Shown here: piece by piece, positions 8,933 to 17,458 of the stretch | Layout: each line of letters opens with the position of its first letter | Numbering within the stretch: position 1 is the stretch's first letter | Source of the DNA: Singulisphaera sp. GP187 | GTDB taxonomy: Bacteria; Planctomycetota; Phycisphaerae; Phycisphaerales; SM1A02 | Direction: 5' to 3' | DNA length: 64,000 nt | NCBI GenBank assembly: GCA_945868805.1 | Contig: CAMBMO010000010.1 | Coordinates: 16,765-80,764, forward strand | Made by a program: the position numbers and the translations under genes | Notes under the pieces: generated by a model | The model's input: only the letters and a program-made list of their open reading frames with translations | The model's database searches: none | What the model was told of the DNA's origin: nothing

Positions 8933-9787
8933 GTGCCAACCGTGACCAAGCGAACCAAGTCGATCACCTCCACCGCGATTGCCTCCTTGCTCGGCATCGC
9001 TGTGGCATCAGCGGTCAGCTGCACTGCGAGTCCAAGACCCGGACTCGGCTATGGAGTCCTGCGCGCCTGGAACAAGACGGTCGGTGGTGAAGCGCAAAAA
9101 GAAAAATCGACTCCAGTGCACATGGAGGGCATAATGGATGTTGAAGTCGACAATTTTGCGGGCGACATCATTATCAATACGACAACACATCCTGAGAAGT
9201 GCGGCATTCAAGTTCTGCGCCGTGCGACGCAGGGGACTGGGTATCGCTCCGAGGGAGATGCTTCGCTCGACCAGATCTTTATCAACTGGGAGATCGTGGA
9301 TCGCGCAGATCGAAAGGCGCTCGTGATTCATTCCACGACGAAGTACGAACTTCCGTGGTTTCAGGCGGCTGATATCGAAGTCACCGTGCCCGAACTTGGC
9401 GTTGCAATCGTGCGAAGTAGTCGCGGGCATGTGTATGTGACACAATTCCAAGATGGAGTCGATATCGAGACGACCAACGGAGATGTGCGTGTCGCGACGA
9501 ACACTCCGATTCGATCGCCTTCCACGATCTTGAATAAAGATGGATCGATCGACTGGCGTGTTCCTCCTCGGAGCGCCGGGAGCTATCAAATGGAGAGCAT
9601 CAATGGCGAAGTTCAGGTTCGCGTTCGGGAAGGGTCCTGGCTCGCCACAGACACTCGCAATGACATGGACTCGAATTATGGAGTCTTGAACAAGGGCGCG
9701 AATCTGGTGATTCTGCGAACGGTCGGCGGCGACATTCAGATTTATGTCGGCAAGACGCCACTTGAAATGGGAACGTTTATCGACTGA
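8933..9787 (+). CDS. Secreted beta-rich protein of unknown function
   Basis: 284 residues from GTG 8933 (a TTG three bases earlier and a GTG nine bases later are alternatives). An N-terminal export signal ends in VASAVSCTAS; the Cys could be a weak lipoprotein site, though -3 Ala is not ideal. The body alternates short beta strands: VEVDNFAGDIIINTTTHP, IEVTVPELGVAIVRSSRG, VDIETTNGDVRV, YQMESINGEVQVRV. This resembles the DUF4097/adhesin-type right-handed beta structure, but I do not identify it firmly. Convergent with queF. Confidence 0.72.
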   Translation: MPTVTKRTKSITSTAIASLLGIAVASAVSCTASPRPGLGYGVLRAWNKTVGGEAQKEKSTPVHMEGIMDVEVDNFAGDIIINTTTHPEKCGIQVLRRATQGTGYRSEGDASLDQIFINWEIVDRADRKALVIHSTTKYELPWFQAADIEVTVPELGVAIVRSSRGHVYVTQFQDGVDIETTNGDVRVATNTPIRSPSTILNKDGSIDWRVPPRSAGSYQMESINGEVQVRVREGSWLATDTRNDMDSNYGVLNKGANLVILRTVGGDIQIYVGKTPLEMGTFID

Positions 9788-9837
9788 CGCTTCGGCATCG
9801 ATTCAACGAGCGGTTTCAACGAGAGTGGAATCTCGGC

Positions 9838-10218
9838 TCAACCGCGTGCCCACGCAGTTGGCACGACGCCTGAGCTTGCCAAGATGCGCGAACGGATCCC
9901 CCCGCGCCCGCGCCAATCGGTCACGATCTGAAGCCACGACGGGCTCATCGCGTCGGCGAGATCTCGACAGATTCGACTGGTGACATCCTCGTAAAAGATC
10001 CCTTCATTACGAAAGGACTGGTAGTACAACTTAAGTGACTTCAGTTCGACGCAGACAGCACGAGGTTCGTACCGAAGCGTGATCGTGCCGAAATCTGGAT
10101 GTCCCGTTTTCGGACAGACCGAAGTGAATTCCTCGTTGACATGCTCGATCAGAATCGCTGAGCGACCTGCGGAAGTCGAGGGCGCATCAAAGAATTCAAG
10201 AATTTCTAGGGTCGGCAT
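9838..10218 (-). CDS. queF: 7-cyano-7-deazaguanine reductase QueF
   Basis: 126 residues, the short single-domain form. QueF reduces preQ0 to preQ1 with NADPH in queuosine synthesis. The catalytic Cys is C35 in FTSVCPKTGHPDFG with D42 as proton relay; the QueF signature ELKSLKLYYQSFRNEGIFYE spans 58-77, including the substrate-binding Glu. GAGGG sits seven bases before the ATG. It is the last gene of the minus-strand run that begins with the secretin at 17278, ten bases after the endonuclease IV-TPR gene. Confidence 0.95.
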   Translation of the reverse strand: MPTLEILEFFDAPSTSAGRSAILIEHVNEEFTSVCPKTGHPDFGTITLRYEPRAVCVELKSLKLYYQSFRNEGIFYEDVTSRICRDLADAMSPSWLQIVTDWRGRGGIRSRILASSGVVPTAWARG

Positions 10219-10227
10219 CGATGGCCC

Positions 10228-12291
10228 TCACAGTCCATAGGTCGTATATAACTTCAACACTTTTGGTTGATTCGGATTCGCTTGCATCGACGATCGAAAC
10301 GCGCGACGCGCTTCGTCTCCGGCGTACGAATCCTTCTTCTCTGAAAGGAGCCAGCGATTGAGCGCATTGACGCCGATGCCGTTCCATGCAGGCCAGTAAC
10401 GCGGATCGAGTACGACTGCCTGCCGGTATGCGATGCTCGACGAGTCGTAATGTCCGGCGCGAAACTCGGCCCATCCCAGTCGCTCGTATGTCTCGGGGAC
10501 GGAAGAAAGCTTCGTCAGCGCGACTGCAGTATTGACCGCTTCTGGATAGCGCCCGTCCGCGACATACGCGTTGACGAGATTGATCAGCAGTTGTGGCGTT
10601 TGAGGCATAAGCTCGATCGCTGCCTGATACTGTCGAATTGCGTCTGCGGGCCTGCCCATTCGCTCGTACGCCACCCCGAGATTGACGCGTGCGGCTCCAC
10701 TGTGTGGATCGAGTGTCGTGGCGCGCTCTGCGAATTGGGCGGCGACTCGCGCATCGCCGAGCGAGAGATATGCGGTCGACATGTTGAGACTCGCTTCGGC
10801 ACTCTTGGGATTCGCGACGATCGCCCGTTGGTACGCCCCAATCGCCTCGCCGAGTCGACCAAGCATCTGAAGCGATCGACCGTGCCCGAACTGCGCCTGA
10901 AAATCACCCGGGTCGAGGCGCGCTGCGGTGCGGTAGTTCGGTTCGGCGTCGCTGTACTTGCCTTGCGAAAACCGAATGTCACCGATCCCGACATACGCCT
11001 GCGGAAGAAGCGGGTTTTGCGCCAGTACTTCTCGGCAGAGCGCAAGCGCGGACTCGCTATCGCCACGTTGGCGCAATTGATCCGCCATTTCCAACTGTGA
11101 CCGCTGCGTTGGCGTGGGATTCTGTGGGGCGGTTCCCTTGCCAGAACCCTGATTTGCTGATCCGGGCGTTCGGCCCGACATTCTGCACCCCGAACTGCCC
11201 GCCACGATCAACGACAAGAGCATCAACACGGCGAGCATCAAGACGATCGATCGACCGACGACTCCTCGCGGAGTTTGAGCCCGCGTCGGATTCCCGTTCG
11301 GCCTCGGAGCCGGTTTCGGAGCCGACTTCTTCGCTCGACTTACGTTTGGTGTCGCGGATCGACCGCCAAGTCGAATCGCTTCGAGCGCGTCGATGTTGAC
11401 GAGATCCCAATCGCGCCCTCCCACGGGATCGTCCTTCGGCGTTTCGAGAATCATCGGCGTTTCCCGCAGTTCACGACGGGTGAGAATACCGTAAAAGCAC
11501 GCATCGCCGCAGCAGCCTTGACCAATGTGCGTATGTCGATCACGACGAGACCCAAGCTCGCCAATGGAGTCGTTGACATGCACGACTCTTAAGTTTTCGA
11601 GTCCGCAAAGTTCGTCGAATTCGTCGAGCACCGCGCTTGCCTTCTTGGTCGTCGACATGTCGTACCCCGCCGCCACCACGTGACATGTGTCCAGGCACAC
11701 TCCCACGCGATCGGGATCGCTCACCAGTTCGCGAAGCTTGGCAAGATGCGAAAAGTCGTAGCCCAAATTCGTCCCTGATCCCGTTGTCGTCTCCAAACAT
11801 GTGATCACCTTTGCCCCCCGCAAACTTCGATGTATCTCGTCGAGTCCAGATGCGATTCGCTTCAGTCCGGCAAGTTCGTCGGCGCTGGGATCGACCCGCA
11901 AGACATTGGGACTCCCCGGCTTGCGCGGAGAGCCGAGATGCGCTCCTGGATGCATGACGCACCATGCAATGCCGAGCGCCTCGCAGCGTTGCAGTTCGTC
12001 GCGTTGGAGCGTGATCGAACGATTGCGTTGCTGATCGTCGGGTGACGCGAGATTCACGAGATACGAATTGTGGCTGACAATCCTGTGGGGCGAATCGCTC
12101 CACCCCGCTTCGCGCAACGCGACCATCCACGACTCGAGTTGCTCATCGCTGAGCGGCGGCGCACTCCACTGACGCTGGTTCTTCGTGAAGATCTGGAGCG
12201 AATCCATCCCCAAGCGGATCGCTTCGAGGATCGCCAGATGCATGCCCCCTGCAATCGAGAGATGACTTCCGTATCGAGGGCGGGTCGCCAT
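10228..12291 (-). CDS. nfo: Endonuclease IV fused to TPR lipoprotein-like domain
   Basis: 687 residues in one uninterrupted frame. Residues 1-310 are a complete endonuclease IV (AP endonuclease, base-excision repair). All nine expected zinc ligands can be placed: H73, H114 (VMHPGAH), E167, D201 and H204 (CLDTCH), H238 (HVNDS), D251 and H253 (DRHTHIG), E283 (ILETP). A basic, Pro/Ala-rich linker (312-347) leads into a hydrophobic stretch ending in a lipobox-like AGSSGC (368). Residues 398-687 are TPR repeats (ALCREVLAQNPLLPQAYVG, AIGAYQRAIVANPKSAEAS). An internal ATG at 11238 would start a perfect lipoprotein precursor, so two proteins from one frame is the main alternative to a true fusion. 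Confidence 0.9.
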   Translation of the reverse strand: MATRPRYGSHLSIAGGMHLAILEAIRLGMDSLQIFTKNQRQWSAPPLSDEQLESWMVALREAGWSDSPHRIVSHNSYLVNLASPDDQQRNRSITLQRDELQRCEALGIAWCVMHPGAHLGSPRKPGSPNVLRVDPSADELAGLKRIASGLDEIHRSLRGAKVITCLETTTGSGTNLGYDFSHLAKLRELVSDPDRVGVCLDTCHVVAAGYDMSTTKKASAVLDEFDELCGLENLRVVHVNDSIGELGSRRDRHTHIGQGCCGDACFYGILTRRELRETPMILETPKDDPVGGRDWDLVNIDALEAIRLGGRSATPNVSRAKKSAPKPAPRPNGNPTRAQTPRGVVGRSIVLMLAVLMLLSLIVAGSSGCRMSGRTPGSANQGSGKGTAPQNPTPTQRSQLEMADQLRQRGDSESALALCREVLAQNPLLPQAYVGIGDIRFSQGKYSDAEPNYRTAARLDPGDFQAQFGHGRSLQMLGRLGEAIGAYQRAIVANPKSAEASLNMSTAYLSLGDARVAAQFAERATTLDPHSGAARVNLGVAYERMGRPADAIRQYQAAIELMPQTPQLLINLVNAYVADGRYPEAVNTAVALTKLSSVPETYERLGWAEFRAGHYDSSSIAYRQAVVLDPRYWPAWNGIGVNALNRWLLSEKKDSYAGDEARRAFRSSMQANPNQPKVLKLYTTYGL

Positions 12292-12300
12292 CGAATCCAG

Positions 12301-13356
12301 TCAGACCATGCGCGCGCCAGCGCGCTTTGCCGCTTCGACGATGCGTTGAGCGGTCCGCACTGCGGAGAATCCAGCTTCTGCGTCGACGAATGGATGACCG
12401 CCACTGCGAATCGACGAGAGGAAACTCTCCAGTTGCAACTTCAGTGGCTCGCCTTGACCGACTTCAAGCGCATCGACTTTGACAAGTTCGAGGTAGTTTA
12501 ATCCGGAGAGGTCTTCACCCCGCTGGAATCGCTGGCGGATCTCAGCAAGTTGCTCTGCGTTCACCGCCTTGCGGACGACCGTCCCTCGTTTCTCGGCAAA
12601 ATCAGCCGAAACATACGTGTCTTCGCTGATGATGCGAATCTTGCGTTCGGTCTTGAGCGCGAGTCGACTTGCCGTCACATTGGCCGTGCACCGAATTCCG
12701 TCCGGACCCGCTGGAAACACAAGGCGCGCGTTGCAGACATCTTCCGCTTCACCGAGCACGCTCACAGCGTTCGCGTGGATTTCTTCTGGCTCGCTCCCCA
12801 TCAGCATGATCAGTACATCGAGGTCGTGGATCATCATGTCAAGCACGACTCCGACATCGACCGAACGAAATGTCATGGGCGAAACACGGTTGACTTCCAC
12901 GAATCGCGGCCGCAAGTTCGGGATGTTTCGGATCGCCACCATCACCGGATCGAACCGCACGACATGCCCGACTTGAAGGATCGCGGGACCCGCCTTCGCC
13001 GCCTCGGCCATCGCGCGTGCTTGAATCTCGTCTGGCGCCAATGGCTTCTCGACGAGACAGTGGACTCCCGCGGCGAGGAGCTGCTCGACAATCGCCCGAT
13101 GCGTCACGGTCGGCGTCGCAATCACGCATGCATCGACTCCAGTCGCAAGAAGCTCTTTCACGGAGGCGAATGCATCGCATCCGTATTGTTCAACCATGTC
13201 CGCTCGACGATCCGAGCTCTCGTCGACCACTCCTACCAAGTCGACGCCATCAAGTTGCGAGCAGAGTCGCGCGTGGTTGCGACCCATTCTCCCGACACCG
13301 ACGACACCGCAGCGCACCACTGCGGTCGGCGACTTCGAGGCGCTTCCAGTGGTCAC
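12301..13356 (-). CDS. Gfo/Idh/MocA family oxidoreductase
   Basis: 351 residues. The N-terminal Rossmann motif CGVVGVGRMGRNHARL binds NAD(P). The family EKPLA motif follows VATPTVTHRAIVEQLLAAGVHC, and HDLDVLIMLMG carries the usual His/Asp region of the C-terminal domain. Such enzymes oxidise or reduce sugars, often nucleotide sugars (for example UDP-GlcNAc 3-dehydrogenase), but the substrate cannot be read. The GTG start overlaps the stop of the ATPase gene (GTGA, 13353-13356), indicating translational coupling. Ten bases separate its stop from the next gene. Confidence 0.9.
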   Translation of the reverse strand: MTTGSASKSPTAVVRCGVVGVGRMGRNHARLCSQLDGVDLVGVVDESSDRRADMVEQYGCDAFASVKELLATGVDACVIATPTVTHRAIVEQLLAAGVHCLVEKPLAPDEIQARAMAEAAKAGPAILQVGHVVRFDPVMVAIRNIPNLRPRFVEVNRVSPMTFRSVDVGVVLDMMIHDLDVLIMLMGSEPEEIHANAVSVLGEAEDVCNARLVFPAGPDGIRCTANVTASRLALKTERKIRIISEDTYVSADFAEKRGTVVRKAVNAEQLAEIRQRFQRGEDLSGLNYLELVKVDALEVGQGEPLKLQLESFLSSIRSGGHPFVDAEAGFSAVRTAQRIVEAAKRAGARMV

Positions 13357-13793
13357 GGTTGTGCCTTCTTGCGAAAGTTCATCTCGAGATGATTCCCCGC
13401 CCCGTGGTAAAACGCGTTTGTCATATACGCACGAATGAGCATCAATCCGCGACCAGACGGTATTTCTAGGTTTTCATCAAGCGTCGGATCAGGCACTGAT
13501 TCTGGATCGAATCCCTCTCCTTCATCGATCACATGAAAAGTCGCTTCGTCTGCGTTGATTTTCCATCGGACTTCCACGCACTTCGTCGGATCTTCGAGAT
13601 TCCCATGCCGAAATCCATTCATAAGAGCTTCCTCGATCGAGAGCCGGATCGCGAACATCGCCGCGTCTGGATATCCATGTCGAACAAGCGCCCCCGCAAT
13701 CGAGGACTGCATAGATTCGATGTCTTCGTTGATTTCCCGCAATCTGACCGCGCCATCGTCGGCTGATTGATTCGATGGACTCATCATTCGCAA
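13353..13793 (-). CDS. Anti-sigma factor-type ATP-binding protein (RsbW-like)
   Basis: 146 residues, a stand-alone HATPase_c_2 domain. The N box is LSIEEALMNGFRHGN, the G1 region VIDEGEGFDPESVP and the G2 region IPSGRGLMLIRAYM. In RsbW/SpoIIAB-type partner switches this kinase phosphorylates a STAS antagonist and holds either a sigma factor or another target. The STAS gene lies ten bases upstream, forming the classical pair. No sigma factor gene or PP2C phosphatase is present nearby, so the target is unknown. Confidence 0.9.
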   Translation of the reverse strand: MRMMSPSNQSADDGAVRLREINEDIESMQSSIAGALVRHGYPDAAMFAIRLSIEEALMNGFRHGNLEDPTKCVEVRWKINADEATFHVIDEGEGFDPESVPDPTLDENLEIPSGRGLMLIRAYMTNAFYHGAGNHLEMNFRKKAQP

Positions 13794-13803
13794 CCCGCCA
13801 GAC

Positions 13804-14169
13804 TCACTTGCGACCGAAGCCTTCGAGCGCCTTCTCCGTCGTATCGGAAATGTGGAAGAGCTTGTTCAACTTCGTAATCGTGAACACCTCCATGATGGAC
13901 GGCTTGATGTCGGAGAGTCTCAACTGACCGCCACGCTTTTTCGACAGGCTGTTAATCGTGATCAGCGTCCCAAGGGCGGCCGAGGAGAGATGCTCAACGC
14001 CTCGGAACGAAATCAACATACATGGTGCTGCTGCAGCCTCGACTCGCTTGATCAGTTCTGTATTGATCTGACGAATTGCGGCTTCGTCGAGGATGTCTCG
14101 ATCGACAAACTCGACACGCATCACCCCATTGAGGTCAGTAACGCGAATTCTGGAAGTATCTGCACTCAT
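13804..14169 (-). CDS. STAS-domain anti-anti-sigma factor
   Basis: 121 residues from ATG 14169. The STAS core reads MLISFRGVEHLSSAALGTL, where the Ser pair matches the phosphorylation site of SpoIIAA/RsbV proteins, followed by LRLSDIKPSIMEVFTITKL. It is the expected substrate of the adjacent kinase-like ATPase. A GTG at 14202 would extend the protein by eleven residues and overlap the end of the secretin gene; I prefer the ATG because residues before it (DRLAECDSKR) look unlike a STAS N-terminus. No strong ribosome site is seen, so coupling to the upstream gene is likely. Confidence 0.88.
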   Translation of the reverse strand: MSADTSRIRVTDLNGVMRVEFVDRDILDEAAIRQINTELIKRVEAAAAPCMLISFRGVEHLSSAALGTLITINSLSKKRGGQLRLSDIKPSIMEVFTITKLNKLFHISDTTEKALEGFGRK

Positions 14170-14179
14170 GCGTTTGGAA

Positions 14180-17100
14180 TCACATTCCGCCAGTCGATCC
14201 ACTCAACTGATCGCGAAGACCAGGGAAGAGTAGATCTTCGGCCTCTTGCTGAATGATGATTTCTGGCCGAATCAGGAGCAGTGTCGTCGTCTCAAGTTTG
14301 CTCGTCACCGAATTGGTGAAGAACCGATTCACGAATGGAACCTTCGACAGCACGGGCACTCCGACTTCAATTTCGGTCTCGTTCACATCGCGTCGGCCAC
14401 CGAGGAGAATCGTTCCCTTGTCCGGACACGAAACCGCCGTGTTGATCTGGGTGACGGCGACATTGGGTAGCTGAATCGTCGCGTTGAACTGACTCGACCG
14501 ACCGAAGTCGCCTCCGCCGGCGGCTCCTTGGACTTCCTGCTGGTCGAAACCGATCAAAATGTTCTGAGCGAACTGGACGGTCATTGAGACGTAACGGCGA
14601 TCCGCGCTCGTGACGGCCTCGATATCGAGCACAAATCCAGTCCGAAGGTTTTGGACGATCGGGGTGAACGCACCCGAAGAGTCGCCCGTTTGTGCTTGAA
14701 CATTGGCGACATACGCCTGCGAACCACCGAAAGAAATCCAAGACCGCGAACCGTTAAAGAGTGTCAGTCGGGGTGCAGTCAGGGTCATCGCCCGCTGATC
14801 CGCCTGAGTCGCCTGAACGAGGAGATCGACCTGGACATCGTCGAGGTAAGTGAATCCCACCGAGAGCGCTGGATTCGCCAACGCCGCCGACGCGACTGTT
14901 CCCTTGAGTCCAGCTCCGAGCAACTGAATCAGCGGAAGACCTTCCTGCTGAACATTGACCGGAGAGATTCCATTCGAAGCATCCCCACCTGGGTAATTGA
15001 CACCGTTTCGGCGGACACCGAGTGGTTCGTAAATCCCTTGCTGCTGATAGGTGATGTTTTGACCAGGCCCTGGAGTGCCGAGCGCCGATCCAGTCGCTGT
15101 CGTGTTGATCCCGTTTGCAATCGCAGCAGCGTCGGTCTGACCGAGACCACCGAAGGTGACGGGGTTCTTCAGACGACCGTTTCGACCAGGCGTGTTCTGA
15201 AAGAAGAAGTCTCGCAATTGGAAATTTGGATCCTGATCGATCGCCGCATCAAACAACCCTGGATTCGTATTGAAGTACAGGTCGAAATCGAGACCGATCT
15301 GTTCAAACCACTGCACGTCGACCGCAATCAAGCGAGATTCGATGTTGATTTGAATCGCGCGAACCTTTCTCAGTTGCGAGAGCAAATTCATGATCTCGCG
15401 ATGCGTCTTCGGTGTCGCAGTGGCGATGAGATTTCCACTGAAGTCATCGAGGCGACTTTCGCCCATCTGTCCAGTCTGCGCGTCCCACATCGCCTCGGGA
15501 ACCATCACCTTGATGAGTTCCTTCAATCTGTTGAGCGTCTCGAGTCGCAGGTCTTCGATGCCGGCGTCGCCGCCCGATCCGAAGAGCGAACCTCCACCGC
15601 CAGCACCACCTCCACCGCCTCCTCCTCCGCCGCCGCCACCGCCGAAGCCACCACCACCACTGCCGCCTCCGCCTGAACCACCTCCACCGCCACCCTGACC
15701 GCCACCTTGATTGAGCGCAGCATCGACATTGAAGTTCGGAGCGTTGTCAAAGTACGGAACCTGATAGAGGAGATCGCGGATGTCATAGACAACCGTGACT
15801 CGACGCAAAGAGAGTTCGTTCGCCGAAGCGATGATGATCATGCCATCCTCGACCATCCAGTCGGGACGATTCGCGCCACCCTCTTGGGTCGAAGTCGCAC
15901 CCTCCTCTTCGGTGGACCTGAGCACCATGTCCAGTGCGGCAGACCAAGAAATTGGAGCGGGCATCGTCAAATTGACGATCGAATCGCGTTCGAGCGCAGG
16001 CTCTGCGGTCTTGAGCGACTTCCAGTCGACATAGAACGGCAACCGGGTTTCGGTTTGGAAGAATTCAACAACCGCGTCGAAGGGCGTCTCAGGGAAATCG
16101 ATGCGCGACTTCTCCTGCATCTTGGCGATGGATGCCCGATCGATGTCTGAATCTCGAAATCCAGATGCCGCGTATTCGCCTTCGCGACGAACTGAGAGCG
16201 CAGGCCAATCCTCTGGATACGACATCTCTCCATCAAGACTTCGCGGTCCCGGTCCACTCTCATTGATTTTCGGCGGAATGAACGATGCCTGGGCATCGAC
16301 CGCGAATTCGGAGAAGGCGAACGAGCGACGGCGCTGAAGTTCGGTGTATCGCCGATACAAGATTCCTGACTGAAGGACATCACGCATCGCAAGTGCGGAT
16401 GCATTCGTTGGATCACGGAAGAGAATCTCGTCAACCACCTGAAGAGCTTCCTTGTACTTCAGTTCTGACTGAAGTTCACGAATGCGCATCATGTCCTCAT
16501 TCGTCGCACGCTGATCTTCTTCCATCTTCTGACGCTTCTGAGCCGACGTCTCTTGCCTTGTCGATTGTTCGCTGACCTTCTTGTTCTCTTCGGCGGTTGC
16601 GTTCTTGCCAGAGCTGATTCGGACGAGCTCGCCCTGCACCCGAGCCATCTTGTCGTCGAAATCCGCAGGGCTCAACAACGACTGATTTCGCATCAGTTCG
16701 AGCTTGGCCTGGGTCGCCGTGCGCTCGGCAGCGGCGTAATCCCCGCGCCCGAATTGATCCCCAGCTCGAATGAGCTTGTCGTCGAAGTCGGATTGCGCCT
16801 GCTGTCGCAACACCGCGTCATCGCCGGCAACCTTGTCGATTGCTGATCCTTGATTGAGCGCTGCTTGCGCATTCGCGAGCTGTTTCGTTGCTTCGGGATC
16901 GCCAGGAACTTGCATACTGATCGCAGACCAGAGATCCGCCGCCGAAGCCCACTGACTGCGAGACATTGCTTGACGTGCCTGAACTCGAAGCATCGAAATC
17001 GTCTCTGCGGGGAGGGCCTCTGCAGTCGCAGGTGCCGTTTGATCTGACGCGGCTGGAGCTGGTTCTTCTGGAGCTGGTTCTTCTGGAGCTGGTTCTTGCG

Positions 17101-17278
17101 GCGGAACCGGTGGTGCTGGATCTTGCGGCGGAACCGGTGGTACCCCGCCCTGAGTACTCGCGCTCGCATTGAGAGCGAACGACTGGAAAGTCACAGCGAG
17201 CGCAATGACCACGCCGAACCGCGCGACTCTCACCGAGATGTCTTCCGACTGGCGTGCGATTATCAAAAACGTATTCAT
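14180..17278 (-). CDS. Secretin (GspD/PilQ-like) with TPR-like N-terminus and Gly tract
   Basis: 1032 residues from ATG 17278, chosen over 17299 because ACGGAG precedes it. A signal peptide ends near NASAS|TQGG, then come Pro-rich repeats (PAPEEPAPEEPAP), a coiled/TPR-like region (about 80-320), an N-type secretin domain with a (RID)FPETPFDAVVEFFQTET segment, a Gly-rich tract of about 42 residues (about 522-563) and the C-terminal secretin core: LTAPRLTLFNGSRSW, ITQIN-like strand, and VPVLSKVPFVNRFFTN near 970-985. Secretins form outer-membrane rings for type II secretion or type IV pili. No pilus or secretion partner genes are nearby. The downstream genes follow within 10-11 bases or overlap. 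Confidence 0.87.
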   Translation of the reverse strand: MNTFLIIARQSEDISVRVARFGVVIALAVTFQSFALNASASTQGGVPPVPPQDPAPPVPPQEPAPEEPAPEEPAPAASDQTAPATAEALPAETISMLRVQARQAMSRSQWASAADLWSAISMQVPGDPEATKQLANAQAALNQGSAIDKVAGDDAVLRQQAQSDFDDKLIRAGDQFGRGDYAAAERTATQAKLELMRNQSLLSPADFDDKMARVQGELVRISSGKNATAEENKKVSEQSTRQETSAQKRQKMEEDQRATNEDMMRIRELQSELKYKEALQVVDEILFRDPTNASALAMRDVLQSGILYRRYTELQRRRSFAFSEFAVDAQASFIPPKINESGPGPRSLDGEMSYPEDWPALSVRREGEYAASGFRDSDIDRASIAKMQEKSRIDFPETPFDAVVEFFQTETRLPFYVDWKSLKTAEPALERDSIVNLTMPAPISWSAALDMVLRSTEEEGATSTQEGGANRPDWMVEDGMIIIASANELSLRRVTVVYDIRDLLYQVPYFDNAPNFNVDAALNQGGGQGGGGGGSGGGGSGGGGFGGGGGGGGGGGGGAGGGGSLFGSGGDAGIEDLRLETLNRLKELIKVMVPEAMWDAQTGQMGESRLDDFSGNLIATATPKTHREIMNLLSQLRKVRAIQINIESRLIAVDVQWFEQIGLDFDLYFNTNPGLFDAAIDQDPNFQLRDFFFQNTPGRNGRLKNPVTFGGLGQTDAAAIANGINTTATGSALGTPGPGQNITYQQQGIYEPLGVRRNGVNYPGGDASNGISPVNVQQEGLPLIQLLGAGLKGTVASAALANPALSVGFTYLDDVQVDLLVQATQADQRAMTLTAPRLTLFNGSRSWISFGGSQAYVANVQAQTGDSSGAFTPIVQNLRTGFVLDIEAVTSADRRYVSMTVQFAQNILIGFDQQEVQGAAGGGDFGRSSQFNATIQLPNVAVTQINTAVSCPDKGTILLGGRRDVNETEIEVGVPVLSKVPFVNRFFTNSVTSKLETTTLLLIRPEIIIQQEAEDLLFPGLRDQLSGSTGGM

Positions 17279-17444
17279 TCGTAACTCCGTTGGCTCCACG
17301 CGGAGAAAATCAACTCTCTCGAATCAACGACCTGTCCGTCGTACATGGGGTGGCGACCGTGCCTCTGGCAGGATTGACCCACCTCGCCTCAAGGCGAAGG
17401 GGGAGACTAAACGCCATTGACCGCGTCCGCAAGCGGTCGAGCGT

Positions 17445-17450
17445 TACACT
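17445..17450 (+). promoter_or_regulatory. Putative -10 TACACT for carA, leaderless-type
   Basis: TACACT lies eight bases before ATG 17459. A TTGACC at 17417 is 22 bases further upstream, too far for an ordinary -35. The 180-base space to the divergent secretin gene also holds a short CGCCT/AGGCG palindrome at about 17388-17399. Confidence 0.42.
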
Positions 17451-17458
17451 GTCGAACC

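Noticed and set aside
14170..14202. GTG 14202 as STAS start
   Set aside because: It would overlap the secretin end and add residues unlike the family N-terminus; ATG 14169 is kept.
17388..17399. CGCCT/AGGCG palindrome upstream of carA as an attenuator
   Set aside because: Only five base pairs around a two-base loop with no T-run or leader peptide; too weak to support.
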